In this document: positions 16,274 through 26,087 of the stretch, one piece after another
How positions within the stretch are numbered: position 1 is the first letter of the stretch
Layout of the letters: the number at the start of each line of letters is the position of its first letter
Translations under genes and position numbers: made by a program
Notes under the pieces: model-generated
Database searches by the model: none
Told to the model about the DNA's origin: nothing
What the model saw: only the letters and a program-made list of their open reading frames with translations
DNA from: Burkholderia sp. WP9
GTDB taxonomy: Bacteria > Pseudomonadota > Gammaproteobacteria > Burkholderiales > Burkholderiaceae
Assembly (NCBI RefSeq): GCF_900104795.1
Contig: NZ_FNTG01000002.1
Span: 806,001 to 870,000 of the forward strand
DNA length: 64,000 nucleotides
Direction: 5' to 3'

Positions 16274-17217
16274 TGGTCACCTCGGAGCAGACTGACGAAA
16301 ATGTCTTCGAGCGAACTTTGCGTGGTGTGCAGGTCCTTGAAGCGAATGCCGGCGTCGTCGAGCGCCTTGAGCAGCGCGATGATGTCGGTGCGCCCGCCCT
16401 CCCCCTCATACGTGTAGATCAGCTCGTTGCCGCCCTTCGCGACGTCGAGCCCATAGCCGGCGAGCGAGTCCGGCACTTGCGCGAGCGGGCTCTCCAGTTG
16501 CAGCGTCAACTGCTTTTTGCCGAGCTTGCGCATCAACTCCGTTTTCTCTTCGACCAGCATGATTTCGCCGCCGCTGATCACGCCAATGCGGTCGGCCATT
16601 TCCTCGGCCTCGTCGATATAGTGGGTGGTCAGAATGATCGTCACGCCGCTCGCCGCGAGCGAGCGCACCAGCTTCCACATGTCGCGGCGCAACTCCACGT
16701 CCACGCCGGCAGTCGGTTCGTCGAGGAACAGCACGCGCGGCTCGTGCGAAAGCGCCTTGGCGATCAGCACCCGGCGTTTCATGCCGCCCGAGAGCGTGAT
16801 GATCTTGCTATCGCGCTTTTCCCACAACGACAGGTCGCGCAACACCTTTTCGATGTACGCCGGGTTTTTCGGCTTGCCGAACAGTCCACGGCTGAACGAG
16901 ACGGTCGCCCAGACGGTTTCGAAGGAGTCGGTGGTCAGCTCCTGCGGCACGAGGCCGATCAGCGAGCGCGCACCGCGATAGTCGGTCGCGATATCGCGGC
17001 CGTCCACCGTCACGCTGCCAACGCTCGCGTTGACGATCCCGCAGATGATGCTGATCAGGGTTGTTTTGCCGGCACCGTTCGGGCCGAGCAAAGCGAAGAT
17101 TTCCCCACGGTTGATCGCGAGATTGATGTTTTTAAGCGCATGAAAACCGGTCGCATAGGTTTTCGACAGGTTCGTGACCGAGACGATTGGCTGCATGGAA
17201 TCGACGATGGCAGACAC
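16270..17217 (-). CDS. ABC-2 type transporter ATP-binding protein
   Basis: 315 residues. Walker [10 protein letters not shown] (about 45-53), signature LSGGMKRRV (about 145), Walker [13 protein letters not shown] (about 165) and the H-loop [11 protein letters not shown] are all intact. The last about 90 residues form the extra domain typical of ABC-2 exporters of the YadG/NodI class. GTG 17217 is the longest start, and ATG 17196 (MQPIVSV) is an alternative; neither has a strong ribosome site. It powers the permease encoded by the overlapping gene downstream. Confidence 0.9.
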   Translation of the reverse strand: MSAIVDSMQPIVSVTNLSKTYATGFHALKNINLAINRGEIFALLGPNGAGKTTLISIICGIVNASVGSVTVDGRDIATDYRGARSLIGLVPQELTTDSFETVWATVSFSRGLFGKPKNPAYIEKVLRDLSLWEKRDSKIITLSGGMKRRVLIAKALSHEPRVLFLDEPTAGVDVELRRDMWKLVRSLAASGVTIILTTHYIDEAEEMADRIGVISGGEIMLVEEKTELMRKLGKKQLTLQLESPLAQVPDSLAGYGLDVAKGGNELIYTYEGEGGRTDIIALLKALDDAGIRFKDLHTTQSSLEDIFVSLLRGDQ

Positions 17218-17348
17218 CGTTGTTTAATTAGAGGGAGCGGTGTTAAAGCGCCACCGCACCCGCAATGTAATGGAAAGTGCGAAAGCGTGCAGCGCACTGC
17301 AGCGCCGTACCGGAAATACGTAGGGTCGAAAAGGGGAAAGATGCGCGT

Positions 17349-17846
17349 CTAGCGCTGTCCGCCGGGGAAGCGGCCGGTAATCACATGCTGAATTTCTTCG
17401 CACGACACCGGCTTCACCAGATGGTGGTCGAAGCCCGCCTCACGCGAACGTTGGCGGTCGGCCGCCTGCCCATAGCCCGTCACCGCGATCAACAGCGCAT
17501 TGGCTGTGGACGCGCGCTTGCGCATCTCCTCGGCGAGCTGAAGCCCGTCCATGCCGGGCAGGCCGAGATCGAGCAGCACGATCTCAGGTTCGAACTGCGC
17601 CGCAAGCTCGAGCGCGTGATTAGCTTCGTGCGCGACCCGCACGTCGTAGCCGTCCGCCTCGAACAGCATCGACATCGCCGTGGCGGCGTCCACGCTGTCG
17701 TCCACCAGCAGCAGACGCAGCGGCGGCCGCTCGCTGGAGACAGGCGAGACGGTAGCCGCGACGATGCCGGCACCGTTGTCGCGCAGCGTGTTCTGCACGT
17801 CGTCCTGACCTGGCGGGACGAGAGGCGTTGCGCCTGGCGTTTCCAT
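17349..17846 (-). CDS. single-domain response regulator (REC)
   Basis: 165 residues. A non-conserved tail of about 40 residues is followed by one receiver domain: acidic pair LLVDDS (about 47), phospho-acceptor Asp in VLLDLGLPGMDG (about 93), Thr in AVTGYG and Lys in LVKPV. There is no output domain, so it works by protein contact or as a phosphate sink. ATG 17846 has AAGGA seven bases upstream. The ABC exporter genes lie downstream on the same strand but 130 bp away. Confidence 0.88.
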   Translation of the reverse strand: METPGATPLVPPGQDDVQNTLRDNGAGIVAATVSPVSSERPPLRLLLVDDSVDAATAMSMLFEADGYDVRVAHEANHALELAAQFEPEIVLLDLGLPGMDGLQLAEEMRKRASTANALLIAVTGYGQAADRQRSREAGFDHHLVKPVSCEEIQHVITGRFPGGQR

Positions 17847-18261
17847 ACGGCGTCCTTAATCGTTTTTGCGCGGACAGCGTGATGTGCCGGCCCGCGTTTT
17901 TACTGGTGGTTGTGGTGCTGCCGATCAGGCGCCTCGGACTCTAACACGCGTCATCTGCCTTCACAATCCTGCGATTGCCCTTCGCCGCCAACCTCCGCCG
18001 AAGGCGCAAGCATCGGCCGCTTTTACTGGACGCAGCGCCCTCGCCGCGCGATTCAAGGTAACTATTCCCATTGCTTTGGATACCTACCTTTTCATCATTC
18101 GCGGCATCGATCCGGGAACGGCCCATGCTCGAATTTCTGCATGCTGCCGTGCCGTTCGCGCTAATGCGAGCCTCCTCAAGCGAGGCACACCGCTTGCGGC
18201 AGTCCATGCATGTGAGCGACAAGCGCTTGCGTGACATCAAACTGACTTTATGGAGGTCAAC
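17847..18261. other. intergenic region between rr gene and Gly-rich gene
   Basis: Promoter space for two divergent genes. Several small frames are present but none has a ribosome site or recognisable product. TATGGAGGTCAAC (18250-18261) is the ribosome site of the next gene. Confidence 0.5.
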
Positions 18262-18678
18262 ATGAAACACGTTACCAAGACGGTTTTTGCTTCGGCGCTC
18301 GTAATGGCATTGTCTGGCGGAGCTTACGCACAGGCGGGCGGAGCTGGCGGTACTGGCGGTGGAGGCACCGGCGTAGGTGCCGGCGGCGGCACTACGGGTG
18401 GCGCGGGCGGGACCGCAACGCCCGGTGTCGGCAATGGATCGATGAAGAGCCCGAGCGATTCGGGCTACGGCACGCCTGGCGTGACGGGCACCGGCGGCGG
18501 CGTGGGCACGGGTACTGGCGCGTCACCGAATAGCCCGTCGCTGAACCGTTCCAATAGCGGCATGAACAAAGGCGGCGTGAACAAAGGCATGAACAACGGT
18601 ATGAGCAACGGCACCCGGAGCGGTACCGGCAATGGCATGAACAATGGGGCGGGCGGCACGATGCAAAACGGCCAGTAA
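18262..18678 (+). CDS. secreted Gly/Asn-rich low-complexity protein
   Basis: 138 residues. GGAGGT lies four bases before ATG 18262. A clear signal peptide (KHVTKTVFASALVMALSGGAYA, cleaved after AYA) is followed by about 115 residues made almost only of Gly, Thr, Ala, Ser and Asn. The tail has imperfect repeats around MNKG, MNNG and MSNG. It is presumably disordered in the periplasm or outside the cell. Similar proteins are common and uncharacterised in Burkholderia. It is followed by its own terminator, so it is monocistronic. Confidence 0.8.
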   Translation: MKHVTKTVFASALVMALSGGAYAQAGGAGGTGGGGTGVGAGGGTTGGAGGTATPGVGNGSMKSPSDSGYGTPGVTGTGGGVGTGTGASPNSPSLNRSNSGMNKGGVNKGMNNGMSNGTRSGTGNGMNNGAGGTMQNGQ

Positions 18679-18722
18679 TGCGATACGGCCCATGTATGCA
18701 TTGAGTTGCTGAGTTCGATGTG

Positions 18723-18770
18723 GGGCGGCAGCGCCGATGCGAGGCGCCGCCGCCCTTCTCTTTGCGAAAG
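18723..18770 (+). terminator. terminator after the Gly-rich gene
   Basis: GC-rich stem, GGGCGGC-A-GCGCC with GGCGCCGCCGCCC, then TTCTCTTT; 45 bp after the stop. Confidence 0.8.
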
Positions 18771-18854
18771 CGGAATCACACGCTCATGCAGCGGGCTCGC
18801 TGCGCATGCACCCCGGCCTTTCAATTTCCGCAGCGCTTTTTGCAAGACGTCCGC

Positions 18855-20525
18855 TCACGGCTCGGCACATGCGAAGCTGCTGGCCAGATTCACATTGCCC
18901 TTGCCGACATAACGCGGAAACAGCGGATAGCGGCACAGCGGACGCGAGCGTCCATTGGTCGCCGCCGCGATATCGGTTGCCGTCAGCGTTTCAGGTGATG
19001 CCCCGCGCGTCACCCAGTTATCGAGCGCGCCCAGCAGATCGACGGATGGAATGAACACGCCGCTGCCGTGCTGGAATCCCGGCACCATGTACAAGCGCAT
19101 GAAATTGTTGACCTGGTCGATGCCGAAACGATCGACCAGGGTGTCGTAGTAGCGAATGGTCTGATTCGGACTGATGACTTCGTCGGCGAGGCCCTGCAGC
19201 GTAATGAGCTTGCCGCCGCGAGCAATATAGCGCGAGAGGTCGGGATTCATCGCGCCGATCGTCTGCGACAACGCGACCAGTTGCGCGCGGTATTTGCCAG
19301 GATGTTGCGGGTCGAATCTGAAAGAGTCGAAGCCGGCATCGCGCGCGACGAAATAGCGGATATAGCCGTCGCCCTGCGCGAACAGGTAGCCGTTGGCAAA
19401 GAATGTCGGCACCGGCAAGCGCTCCGGCTGATGCGCAAGGCCGAGCAGTCCGCTCAGATGCGTGCCCTGAAAAATGTTGTAGCCGCTATAGCCGTTCACG
19501 TCCCAAGCCAGACGGTAGGGCAACGACAGCCCGTCGCGCATGACGAGCAAGGTGGAAAGTTGCGTGTCGGTGAGGCAGTCATCGTGCGACGGCGCACGCC
19601 CGGCGCAGCGCAGCGAGTCGATGATTTGCGCTTCGCGCTCCCGGCATGCGGCGACGTCGCTGACAATCCCGTCCGCCGCGCCGTCGAGTGCGTCACACGC
19701 GGCGAGCGAGCGTTGATAGACGTGTTCGAGCAGCAACGGCGGAATGAAGCCGCCGGGCGTGCTGTATTCCGCCTGGCCGAGTTTCACGCCGAGCAGACGC
19801 ACGCCGGAAAAATTGAGCGCGGGCGAATTGGCGATCACGCCGTCGTAATCGTCGGGAAAGCGCTGCATCACGGTGTAGCCTTCGCGGCCGCCGGTCGAGC
19901 CGCCGGCGAAATACATCCGTTGCGGCGGCCGGCCATAGGCGCGTGCAATCAGCGCAAGCGCGGCATCGTGCGTCTTCTTCAGATGCGCAAAGCCGAAGTT
20001 CGTAACGGCCTCATCGACGAGGCCGAACACCGCAACCGACGAATCGCCCACATGTCCGGAGTCGTCGCCGAAGGTTGCGTAGCCTTGCGCGAGCGGCGCG
20101 CGGTTCGGCGAAAACGGCATCACGCCGGTGCCGCTCACCACGACGCCGTTATAACCGCCGCCGCCGATCTGCAGCGCGCGGCCATTCCAGCGGCGCGGAA
20201 GATTCAGATCGAAACGGATGTCGGGGGTGGTGGCTTTGACGCCCTTGATACGGCCGGTGATACGACAATACTCGCCGCCCTGCTGATTGCCCGGCGCGGT
20301 GGCGCTGACCATCGCCGCGCTTTCGATCTGCACACCGGCGCTCGGCAACGCAATGAGTTCGGGCGGCAGAACCGCGCCCGCGAATTCCGCGCAGCGCATG
20401 GCGAGCGGCGCCTCCTTCGGCGCGGCACATGCCTCGTGAGCGGCGAGCCACAGCAGCGCGCCGACAACCTGAATCGCCGCGCGCCAATCGCGCGTGACAC
20501 GCACAGAGGCCCAGCGCGACCTCAT
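18855..20525 (-). CDS. tannase/feruloyl esterase family protein
   Basis: 556 residues from ATG 20525, which overlaps the stop of the upstream opgC-like gene by 4 bp. Signal peptide (VVGALLWLAAHEACAA) and then the tannase fold: GGGYNGVV, the nucleophile elbow FAGGSTGGREG near residue 220 (Gly-x-Ser-x-Gly) and YDGVIANSPA. The late ADEVISPNQT Asp and GSGVF His regions complete the triad, and paired Cys are typical. The family hydrolyses esters of aromatic acids (gallate, ferulate, MHET). The location is periplasmic or secreted, and the substrate is not predictable. Confidence 0.88.
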   Translation of the reverse strand: MRSRWASVRVTRDWRAAIQVVGALLWLAAHEACAAPKEAPLAMRCAEFAGAVLPPELIALPSAGVQIESAAMVSATAPGNQQGGEYCRITGRIKGVKATTPDIRFDLNLPRRWNGRALQIGGGGYNGVVVSGTGVMPFSPNRAPLAQGYATFGDDSGHVGDSSVAVFGLVDEAVTNFGFAHLKKTHDAALALIARAYGRPPQRMYFAGGSTGGREGYTVMQRFPDDYDGVIANSPALNFSGVRLLGVKLGQAEYSTPGGFIPPLLLEHVYQRSLAACDALDGAADGIVSDVAACREREAQIIDSLRCAGRAPSHDDCLTDTQLSTLLVMRDGLSLPYRLAWDVNGYSGYNIFQGTHLSGLLGLAHQPERLPVPTFFANGYLFAQGDGYIRYFVARDAGFDSFRFDPQHPGKYRAQLVALSQTIGAMNPDLSRYIARGGKLITLQGLADEVISPNQTIRYYDTLVDRFGIDQVNNFMRLYMVPGFQHGSGVFIPSVDLLGALDNWVTRGASPETLTATDIAAATNGRSRPLCRYPLFPRYVGKGNVNLASSFACAEP

Positions 20526-21655
20526 CCGCAACCCGCGCCGTTGGCGGCCGCGCGAGCCTGCTGCCCTTTCCAGCCGTTCCAGCCACGCGCGATCATCAGC
20601 ACGGCGCCGATGGCGACGAGATCGCCGCCCAATCCGATCAGCACGCCGCGAAAGCCATGAAATGTATGCGGCGTGGCCGTATCGACGATCAGGGACACCA
20701 GTGTGCCGGCAACGAAACACACCAGCCCCGTGCGGCCGACCGTGACCACGGCGGGCAGCCGCCGTGCGAGCCACGCGATGCTGCCCATGCGCACGAACTG
20801 CGCGGCGAGCCAGGCAATGACGATAAAGTTGATCACGCGATCGGGAGAAAGATTCTGTTTAAACGTGCCGGGCAAAGGTTGCGTCAGCACGAAGAGTTTG
20901 ACGATAGCGAATGTCAGCGCCGCCACCACCGCGCCCCGCGTGCACCAACGGGCGGTGCGGGTCGCATGAAAGCGCTCGCTGACGGGCTGCACCCGGCAAA
21001 GAATCCCGAGCACGAACATCAGTTGCCACGCAAACGGATTAAAAGCCCAGTCGGCCACGTCGTCAATGCTGAATAACGCGGCCAGCGGCCGCGCGAGCGC
21101 CCAGATCGCCACGCTCAAGCCCAGCGCCATGAGCGACGAACGGCGGGCCAGCGGCACCGCGAACGGCACACATATCGCAAAGATCACATACATGGGCAGC
21201 ACGCTCGACAGATAAGGCTGGCGCCGCAGCAGCATGATATCGAGCGCCTCGCGCAGCGGCTGGAGCGCGAAAGGCGCCCAGCCGGTGAGGTCGACCATGG
21301 GACGGTTCAGGTTCAGCGTCGCGAGTACGGCACCGGACAGCAGCGTCAGCACAGCCGTCAACAGATAGGCGCGGTAGATTTCCCAGCAGCGCCGCACAAA
21401 GCGCATCTTCGCCGCGCTCTCGCCGCGGCCCGCGAGCACGGCCGTATAAGCTGCCGCCGACGCATAGCCGCCGAGAAACACGAACACTTCCGCCGAATCG
21501 CACAGCGCATAAGCGTGCAGCATCAGATGAGAGAGTGTGCTGCCGGGAATGTGGTCCAGCACGATGACGATCAGCACGACGCCGCGGAAGAAATCCACTT
21601 CGATCGAACGTCCCCCGGGAGGACTTCCTCCGGAGTGGCCGCGACGGGTTTCCAT
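20522..21655 (-). CDS. opgC: OpgC-like membrane protein
   Basis: 377-residue membrane protein with about ten spans, matching OpgC, which adds succinyl groups to periplasmic glucans. The N-terminal block EVDFFRGVVLIVIVLDHIPG and the following HAYALCDSAEVFVFLGGYAS are family hallmarks. ATG 21655 follows GAGAACCTGA. It overlaps the tannase-family gene by 4 bp, so both are translated from one mRNA. That pairing of a membrane acyl-transfer protein with a periplasmic esterase is unusual. The succinylation role is family knowledge, not shown here. Confidence 0.82.
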   Translation of the reverse strand: METRRGHSGGSPPGGRSIEVDFFRGVVLIVIVLDHIPGSTLSHLMLHAYALCDSAEVFVFLGGYASAAAYTAVLAGRGESAAKMRFVRRCWEIYRAYLLTAVLTLLSGAVLATLNLNRPMVDLTGWAPFALQPLREALDIMLLRRQPYLSSVLPMYVIFAICVPFAVPLARRSSLMALGLSVAIWALARPLAALFSIDDVADWAFNPFAWQLMFVLGILCRVQPVSERFHATRTARWCTRGAVVAALTFAIVKLFVLTQPLPGTFKQNLSPDRVINFIVIAWLAAQFVRMGSIAWLARRLPAVVTVGRTGLVCFVAGTLVSLIVDTATPHTFHGFRGVLIGLGGDLVAIGAVLMIARGWNGWKGQQARAAANGAGCG

Positions 21656-22207
21656 TCAGGTTCTCGCAAGATGGGCGCACGCAGGCGGTACGCCGTTTTT
21701 CGTAGGAACACCATGACAATAAAACGTTCCTGCCGGCGCCGCAGAGTAGATCGGCACGCGCTGACAAGACGCCTTTAATTTCGAATCGCATAGCGGCAAT
21801 CTGAAATTCGGCTGTCGGCATGCGGTAATACTGAGTCGTCAAGTATTCGGTTTGCGGCAAGATTTGCGGTTTTAAATCGCCGGGCGCGAATGCGATCGGT
21901 AATGGAAGCAGAAAATAAATCGCTGAATGCGATGCGCGATTTTTTTCGCTTTTTTTCATCGTAGGATGGTTTCATGCACGCCCGTCGGACATCGCGCGCT
22001 TTGAGCGATGCCACCATTCGACGGCGGCCACTCATGTGGACCGGACACGCGCTCGGCCGATCCGCGATCGGCAGGCGCGTTGCGCGTCATTGCGACGCCT
22101 TCTCTTCGCCACGGCCGACCTTAGCGTCGCCGGAGCGCTCCGGTCCTTCCATTACCGCCCAGAACGGCCGCGCCACGCGCGCCACCTTCGCACTGGAAGA
22201 CGACCAC
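21656..22207. other. divergent promoter region, no gene supported
   Basis: 552 bp between the opgC-like gene and an acyltransferase gene on the opposite strand. 21780-21965 is AT-rich and ends in runs of T (ATTTTTTTCGCTTTTTTTC), a likely promoter zone. The in-frame extension of the acyltransferase up to 21974 lacks conserved sequence and is not used. Confidence 0.45.
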
Positions 22208-23383
22208 ATGAACACTAGAATTGCCGGCTTCGACGGACTGCGTGCGATCGCGGTCCTGATGGTCTTTTTTCAACACCGACTGTTCGGCGATATCGGCGAA
22301 ATCGGCCATCTCGGCGTATGGATCTTTTTCGCGCTGAGCGGATTTCTGATCATCGGCATTCTGTCCGCGCAACGCACGCGCATTGAAACCGGCGTTAGTC
22401 GATTCGGCGCTGAATTGAAGCGCTTTCTATTTCGCCGGACCCTGCGCATTTTTCCGATTTATTACCTGATGCTGCTGGTAATGTGCGCCCTGATGGCGTT
22501 CGGCATGGCGAGTCCCGAACTGGCGAGCGGCATGCCGTTTCATTTCGCTTATCTGTCGAACATCTGGATCGGCTCCGTGCTGCACTATTGGCCGGGACGC
22601 TACTCGCATTTGTGGAGCCTCGCGATCGAGGAGCAGTTTTATCTCGTGTTCGCACCGCTATTGCTGCTGCTTGCCGTTAGACGGCATCTCGCGGCGTGCC
22701 TCGTGATCGTCGCGACCGGGCTCGTTTCGCTCATGGCGATGCGCGCGGCGCATTGGCAGGACATTACCATCTATACGCACCCACTGACGAACTTCTGGCT
22801 GCTGGCCCTGGGTGGAATCGGCGGCCTGATGATCGCGCGAAAGGAGAGCCGGCTGCGGGCATGGCTCGGGCACGGCGCGACGCTCTTCGCATTGAGCTTG
22901 GGGCTAGTGGCTTTCTGCGCGACCGAGCCGACGTGGAGCGAGGTGGGCAACCCCGTGCTGTTCACCCTGATCAGCGCCGCGTACGGCCTATGCATCGCGG
23001 CGCTGGTGTGTTCGATTGCGTGCTGCCGCAATGCGGTCGTTATCGGCCTGCTCGAAACGAGCTGGCTGGTGAGCTTCGGGAGAATCAGCTACGGCTTCTA
23101 CCTCTATCACAACCTGATCCCCGACCTGACTCGCAACCATCACGCCGAAGCGCTCTTCGGCGGCACGGTGCCCTTGTGGGCGCATGTCGCAGGCATCGCG
23201 GGGTCGTTTGCAATCTCGCTCGCCATGGCCGTTCTGTCCTGGCGGCTGATCGAAGAACCGATCCTGCGTTTGAAGACACCGCGCGCGCCAGCGTCGTCAC
23301 ACGCGCAGCCTGCGCCGCCGTCCCGTCATGAGCGAGTCGAGCGTTCCTTGACGGATGACCGCGCCACGTCGGATGCGGCCTGA
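22208..23383 (+). CDS. acyltransferase family 3 membrane protein
   Basis: 391 residues with about ten spans. Family hallmarks are the start RIAGFDGLRAIAVLMVFFQH, in which the His is the expected catalytic residue, then GVWIFFALSGFLI, RRTLRIFPIYY and LWSLAIEEQFYLVF. These enzymes (OafA/YrhL type) O-acetylate surface sugars or lipids. The polar C-terminal tail of about 35 residues is unconserved. ATG 22208 was chosen because the family motif begins six residues later. Confidence 0.9.
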   Translation: MNTRIAGFDGLRAIAVLMVFFQHRLFGDIGEIGHLGVWIFFALSGFLIIGILSAQRTRIETGVSRFGAELKRFLFRRTLRIFPIYYLMLLVMCALMAFGMASPELASGMPFHFAYLSNIWIGSVLHYWPGRYSHLWSLAIEEQFYLVFAPLLLLLAVRRHLAACLVIVATGLVSLMAMRAAHWQDITIYTHPLTNFWLLALGGIGGLMIARKESRLRAWLGHGATLFALSLGLVAFCATEPTWSEVGNPVLFTLISAAYGLCIAALVCSIACCRNAVVIGLLETSWLVSFGRISYGFYLYHNLIPDLTRNHHAEALFGGTVPLWAHVAGIAGSFAISLAMAVLSWRLIEEPILRLKTPRAPASSHAQPAPPSRHERVERSLTDDRATSDAA

Positions 23384-23526
23384 GGCCGCCATGCCTTGCG
23401 TTTCGCCGGCCGGCCAAAGCTGTAAGGGTGCCGATAGCAAGCGGCTCGCTCCCCTCAAACTGGCCGTGGTACGCGTATTGCTGCACATGGTGGGTACTCA
23501 CCAACCGGAGAGCCCTTGCGGCAATC

Positions 23527-23772
23527 ATGGCTAATTCCCCGAACGAGCACGAGCCCGAGCGCCACGCCGAAGAAGACCCAGGCGGCCCGCCCACCGAGGT
23601 GTCCAAACCGATCGGCGACGCAATTCCCACACCGGTCGAACCGGGTCTCGATCAACCGCTGCCGAAAAAAGGCGAGGTACTTCAGCCTGCCGAGGAAGCC
23701 GAGGACGCAGCGTTGGGTGACACTGATACGCCTCCAGGCGTGCCGCCGCCGGGTCCGTCGGATTTTGCGTAG
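23527..23772 (+). CDS. small acidic Pro-rich hypothetical protein
   Basis: 81 residues from ATG 23527, rich in Glu, Pro and Asp, with no hydrophobic segment, probably disordered. The composition is unlike a random frame of this GC-rich DNA. The ribosome site (GGAGAG) is 13 bases away, so the start is uncertain. No family is recognised. Confidence 0.5.
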   Translation: MANSPNEHEPERHAEEDPGGPPTEVSKPIGDAIPTPVEPGLDQPLPKKGEVLQPAEEAEDAALGDTDTPPGVPPPGPSDFA

Positions 23773-23793
23773 CGCAGGCCGGTAAACGACAAC

Positions 23794-23820
23794 GGGCGGA
23801 GCCAATTGATGGCACCGCCC
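23794..23820. terminator. hairpin between convergent genes
   Basis: GGGCGG-A-GCC pairs with GGC-A-CCGCCC around an AATTGAT loop, between the acidic protein gene and the ftsH-like gene. There is no strong T-run. It could act on either strand. Confidence 0.45.
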
Positions 23821-23854
23821 ATATGAGTCACGCGCTGCTCAGCGAGTCAACCGT

Positions 23855-25759
23855 TCACGCAGCCTCCGGTTCGTGAACGATCTTCAGCGTGTTTTTATGT
23901 TCCCTGATCAACCGGTACACGGTTTCTCCGGGAACGGTTTCCTGCTCGAGCAGTTCGTCCGCAATGGCGCGCAGCACTGGCTCGTAGGCATGCAACAGCC
24001 CGAAGCACAGTTCATTCAACTCCTTGAGCAGCACGTTCGCGTGTTCGATCGCACTCTTCATCTGCAAGCCTGCATATTGTGACGGCAGTGCCGCCAGACT
24101 GAACAGATCGCCGTCGCTGTTGAAGCCGAATTTCGACACCATATCCAGGCTGATGCGCGACGCTTCCTGCAGATCCGAGGCGGCACCGCTCGATGCTTCG
24201 GAGAACGTGAGAATTTCAGCGTTGCGGCCACCGAGCAAGACCTGGATTTCATTGCGGATCTCGGTCTCGCGATACAGGTGCTTGTCCTGCGCTTTGGTAA
24301 TGAGCGCGACACCCAACGCGCCGCCGCGCGGCAGAATCGTGACTTCCTCGAGCACGCCCGTACCCAGCAGCGCGGCGACGAGACCGTGCCCCGCTTCGTG
24401 CACGGCTATACGCGTGCGCTCGTCTTCGCTCAGCGCGCGCTCGGCGCCGCTCACGTCGCCGATGCGCGCAATCTTGATCGCTTCCATGAAATGCTTCGAG
24501 GCAATTTCGGTGTCGCCGCATTTGCGCGCGACGAGCCCCGCCTGATTGACCACCATCGCGACCGTTGCCGGAGACAGGCCGGTAGTCAGGCGCGCCAGCT
24601 GGTCATAGTCGATGTCGGCGGATTTCGATTTCAGTTTCTGCGCGTAGAAGCGGAAGATCTTCGCGCGATCTTCGCGGTCGGGCAAACGGACCTGCACGGT
24701 GCGATCGAAGCGGCCCGGCCGGCGCAACGCCTCGTCCAGATTGTCGGGGTGATTGGTCGCCGCGACGATGATCACCCCTTCGTTCGAAGCAAAACCGTCC
24801 ATCTCCGCGAGCAACTGATTGATGATGCGGTTGCTCTCGGCTTCGACAGGACCGCTGCCCGTATCCGTGCGTTTGGCGAGGCCGTCCGCTTCGTCGATGA
24901 AGATCACCGTGGGCGCATTCTTGCGCGCCAGTTCGAACAGATGCTTGACCTTCTGGATGCCGACGCCGTAGTACTTCGCACTGAAATAGCTGCCGGTGAT
25001 CGAGATGAAGTTCGCGCCGCACTCGCCCGCCAGCGCCTGAGCAAGCCGCGTCTTGCCGACGCCCGGTCCGCCCACCATCAGAATGCCGCACGGCGCGCGC
25101 ACGCCCATCGACGTGAACTGCTTCGGATCGGACAGATAGCTGCGAATGTCCGCGAGTGCCGTCTTCGCTTCGGCCGCGCCGATCACGTCGTCGAAACGCA
25201 GCGCCGGCGCCGTGTCGAGCAGCCCCGCGCCACCGCGCATTTCGCGCCGCATGAACCATGCCATACCGCCGATCAACAACAGCGGAAGCAGCAAGCTGAT
25301 GACGTCGCGAGTCTGATCGAAAAGTTGTGCCCAGCGTGAGCCGGCGGAGAGAATATCCGCGTCGGGAAGCCAGACGAGCTGATAGGTGGCGGCCTCGTCG
25401 GACTTGGGTTCGCCGAGCAGAAGCGCGTGTGAGAAGGTCGCGTTGTGGTCGGTGACGAAGTATTTCGTGCCGTCGCGCTTCGAGATCAGAATCGCGTTCG
25501 GACTCACGCCGACCGCGGCGACATTGGCGTCGCGAATGTCGCGCAGCATTTGCGAGGCGTCTTTCTCTTCGCGCGTCCATGCCGAAGCATCATGGCGCAT
25601 CTGGTTTGCGACACCGGTCAGCGCCGGCGCGACTTGCGCCGCGCGCTGCTGGTAACGCCACACGCCGAATGCGAGCAACCCCGCAATGAGTGCCGCGCAC
25701 ACCGAAATGACGATCGTGCGTGTGCGTCTTTTACCAAGCGAGTTCTTTCCCGGCTTCAT
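23855..25759 (-). CDS. divergent FtsH-like AAA+ zinc metalloprotease
   Basis: 634 residues with FtsH architecture: span 1 (about 16-34), a short periplasmic part, span 2 (about 152-170), AAA+ domain and M41 peptidase. Walker A reads GGPGVGKT (229-237) instead of the usual GPPGTGKT. Walker B FIDEAD (about 287-292), the second-region ATNHPDNLDEALRRPGRFDR and the zinc site HEAGH (454-458) with Asp near 529 are intact. The pore loop is YYGVG (263-267), where housekeeping FtsH has Phe-Val-Gly. The gene stands alone, away from ftsJ/folP, so it is a paralogue, perhaps for stress or specific membrane substrates. Confidence 0.9.
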   Translation of the reverse strand: MKPGKNSLGKRRTRTIVISVCAALIAGLLAFGVWRYQQRAAQVAPALTGVANQMRHDASAWTREEKDASQMLRDIRDANVAAVGVSPNAILISKRDGTKYFVTDHNATFSHALLLGEPKSDEAATYQLVWLPDADILSAGSRWAQLFDQTRDVISLLLPLLLIGGMAWFMRREMRGGAGLLDTAPALRFDDVIGAAEAKTALADIRSYLSDPKQFTSMGVRAPCGILMVGGPGVGKTRLAQALAGECGANFISITGSYFSAKYYGVGIQKVKHLFELARKNAPTVIFIDEADGLAKRTDTGSGPVEAESNRIINQLLAEMDGFASNEGVIIVAATNHPDNLDEALRRPGRFDRTVQVRLPDREDRAKIFRFYAQKLKSKSADIDYDQLARLTTGLSPATVAMVVNQAGLVARKCGDTEIASKHFMEAIKIARIGDVSGAERALSEDERTRIAVHEAGHGLVAALLGTGVLEEVTILPRGGALGVALITKAQDKHLYRETEIRNEIQVLLGGRNAEILTFSEASSGAASDLQEASRISLDMVSKFGFNSDGDLFSLAALPSQYAGLQMKSAIEHANVLLKELNELCFGLLHAYEPVLRAIADELLEQETVPGETVYRLIREHKNTLKIVHEPEAA

Positions 25760-26087
25760 GAGTCACTTCCAAAAACGGGCCCAGAACGAGCCCCGATACT
25801 TGTCAAAGTCAGATGGGCAGAGGTCGGCGGAGGGGAATCGACTAAGGACGACACCGTGCGTGATCAGATGACAGGACACCCAACCATACGTCCCTTTTAA
25901 CAGCGTGCATACACTCAAGTATGCGGTGCCGCCGTTTCTTCCAAATCGCGGAAAAAGCCTAGTTCTACCGTCTATCCGGCGATTCGAGCCGCCGGATTGT
26001 GGGGAACGGGTACTGCGGGCGGTTCTGGCAAATGCTGTTCCGGCGCACAGTTTATCAGCGCTAAATTCGTTGCGTATTCTGCATACC
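25760..26087. other. upstream region of the ftsH-like gene
   Basis: No gene supported. GCATAC-ACTCAA-GTATGC (25908-25925) is a 6-bp inverted repeat. The region presumably holds the promoter of the ftsH-like gene. Confidence 0.4.

Noticed and set aside
18071..18265. 64-codon frame before the Gly-rich gene
   Set aside because: Overlaps the ribosome site of the next gene and has no start signal or recognisable product.
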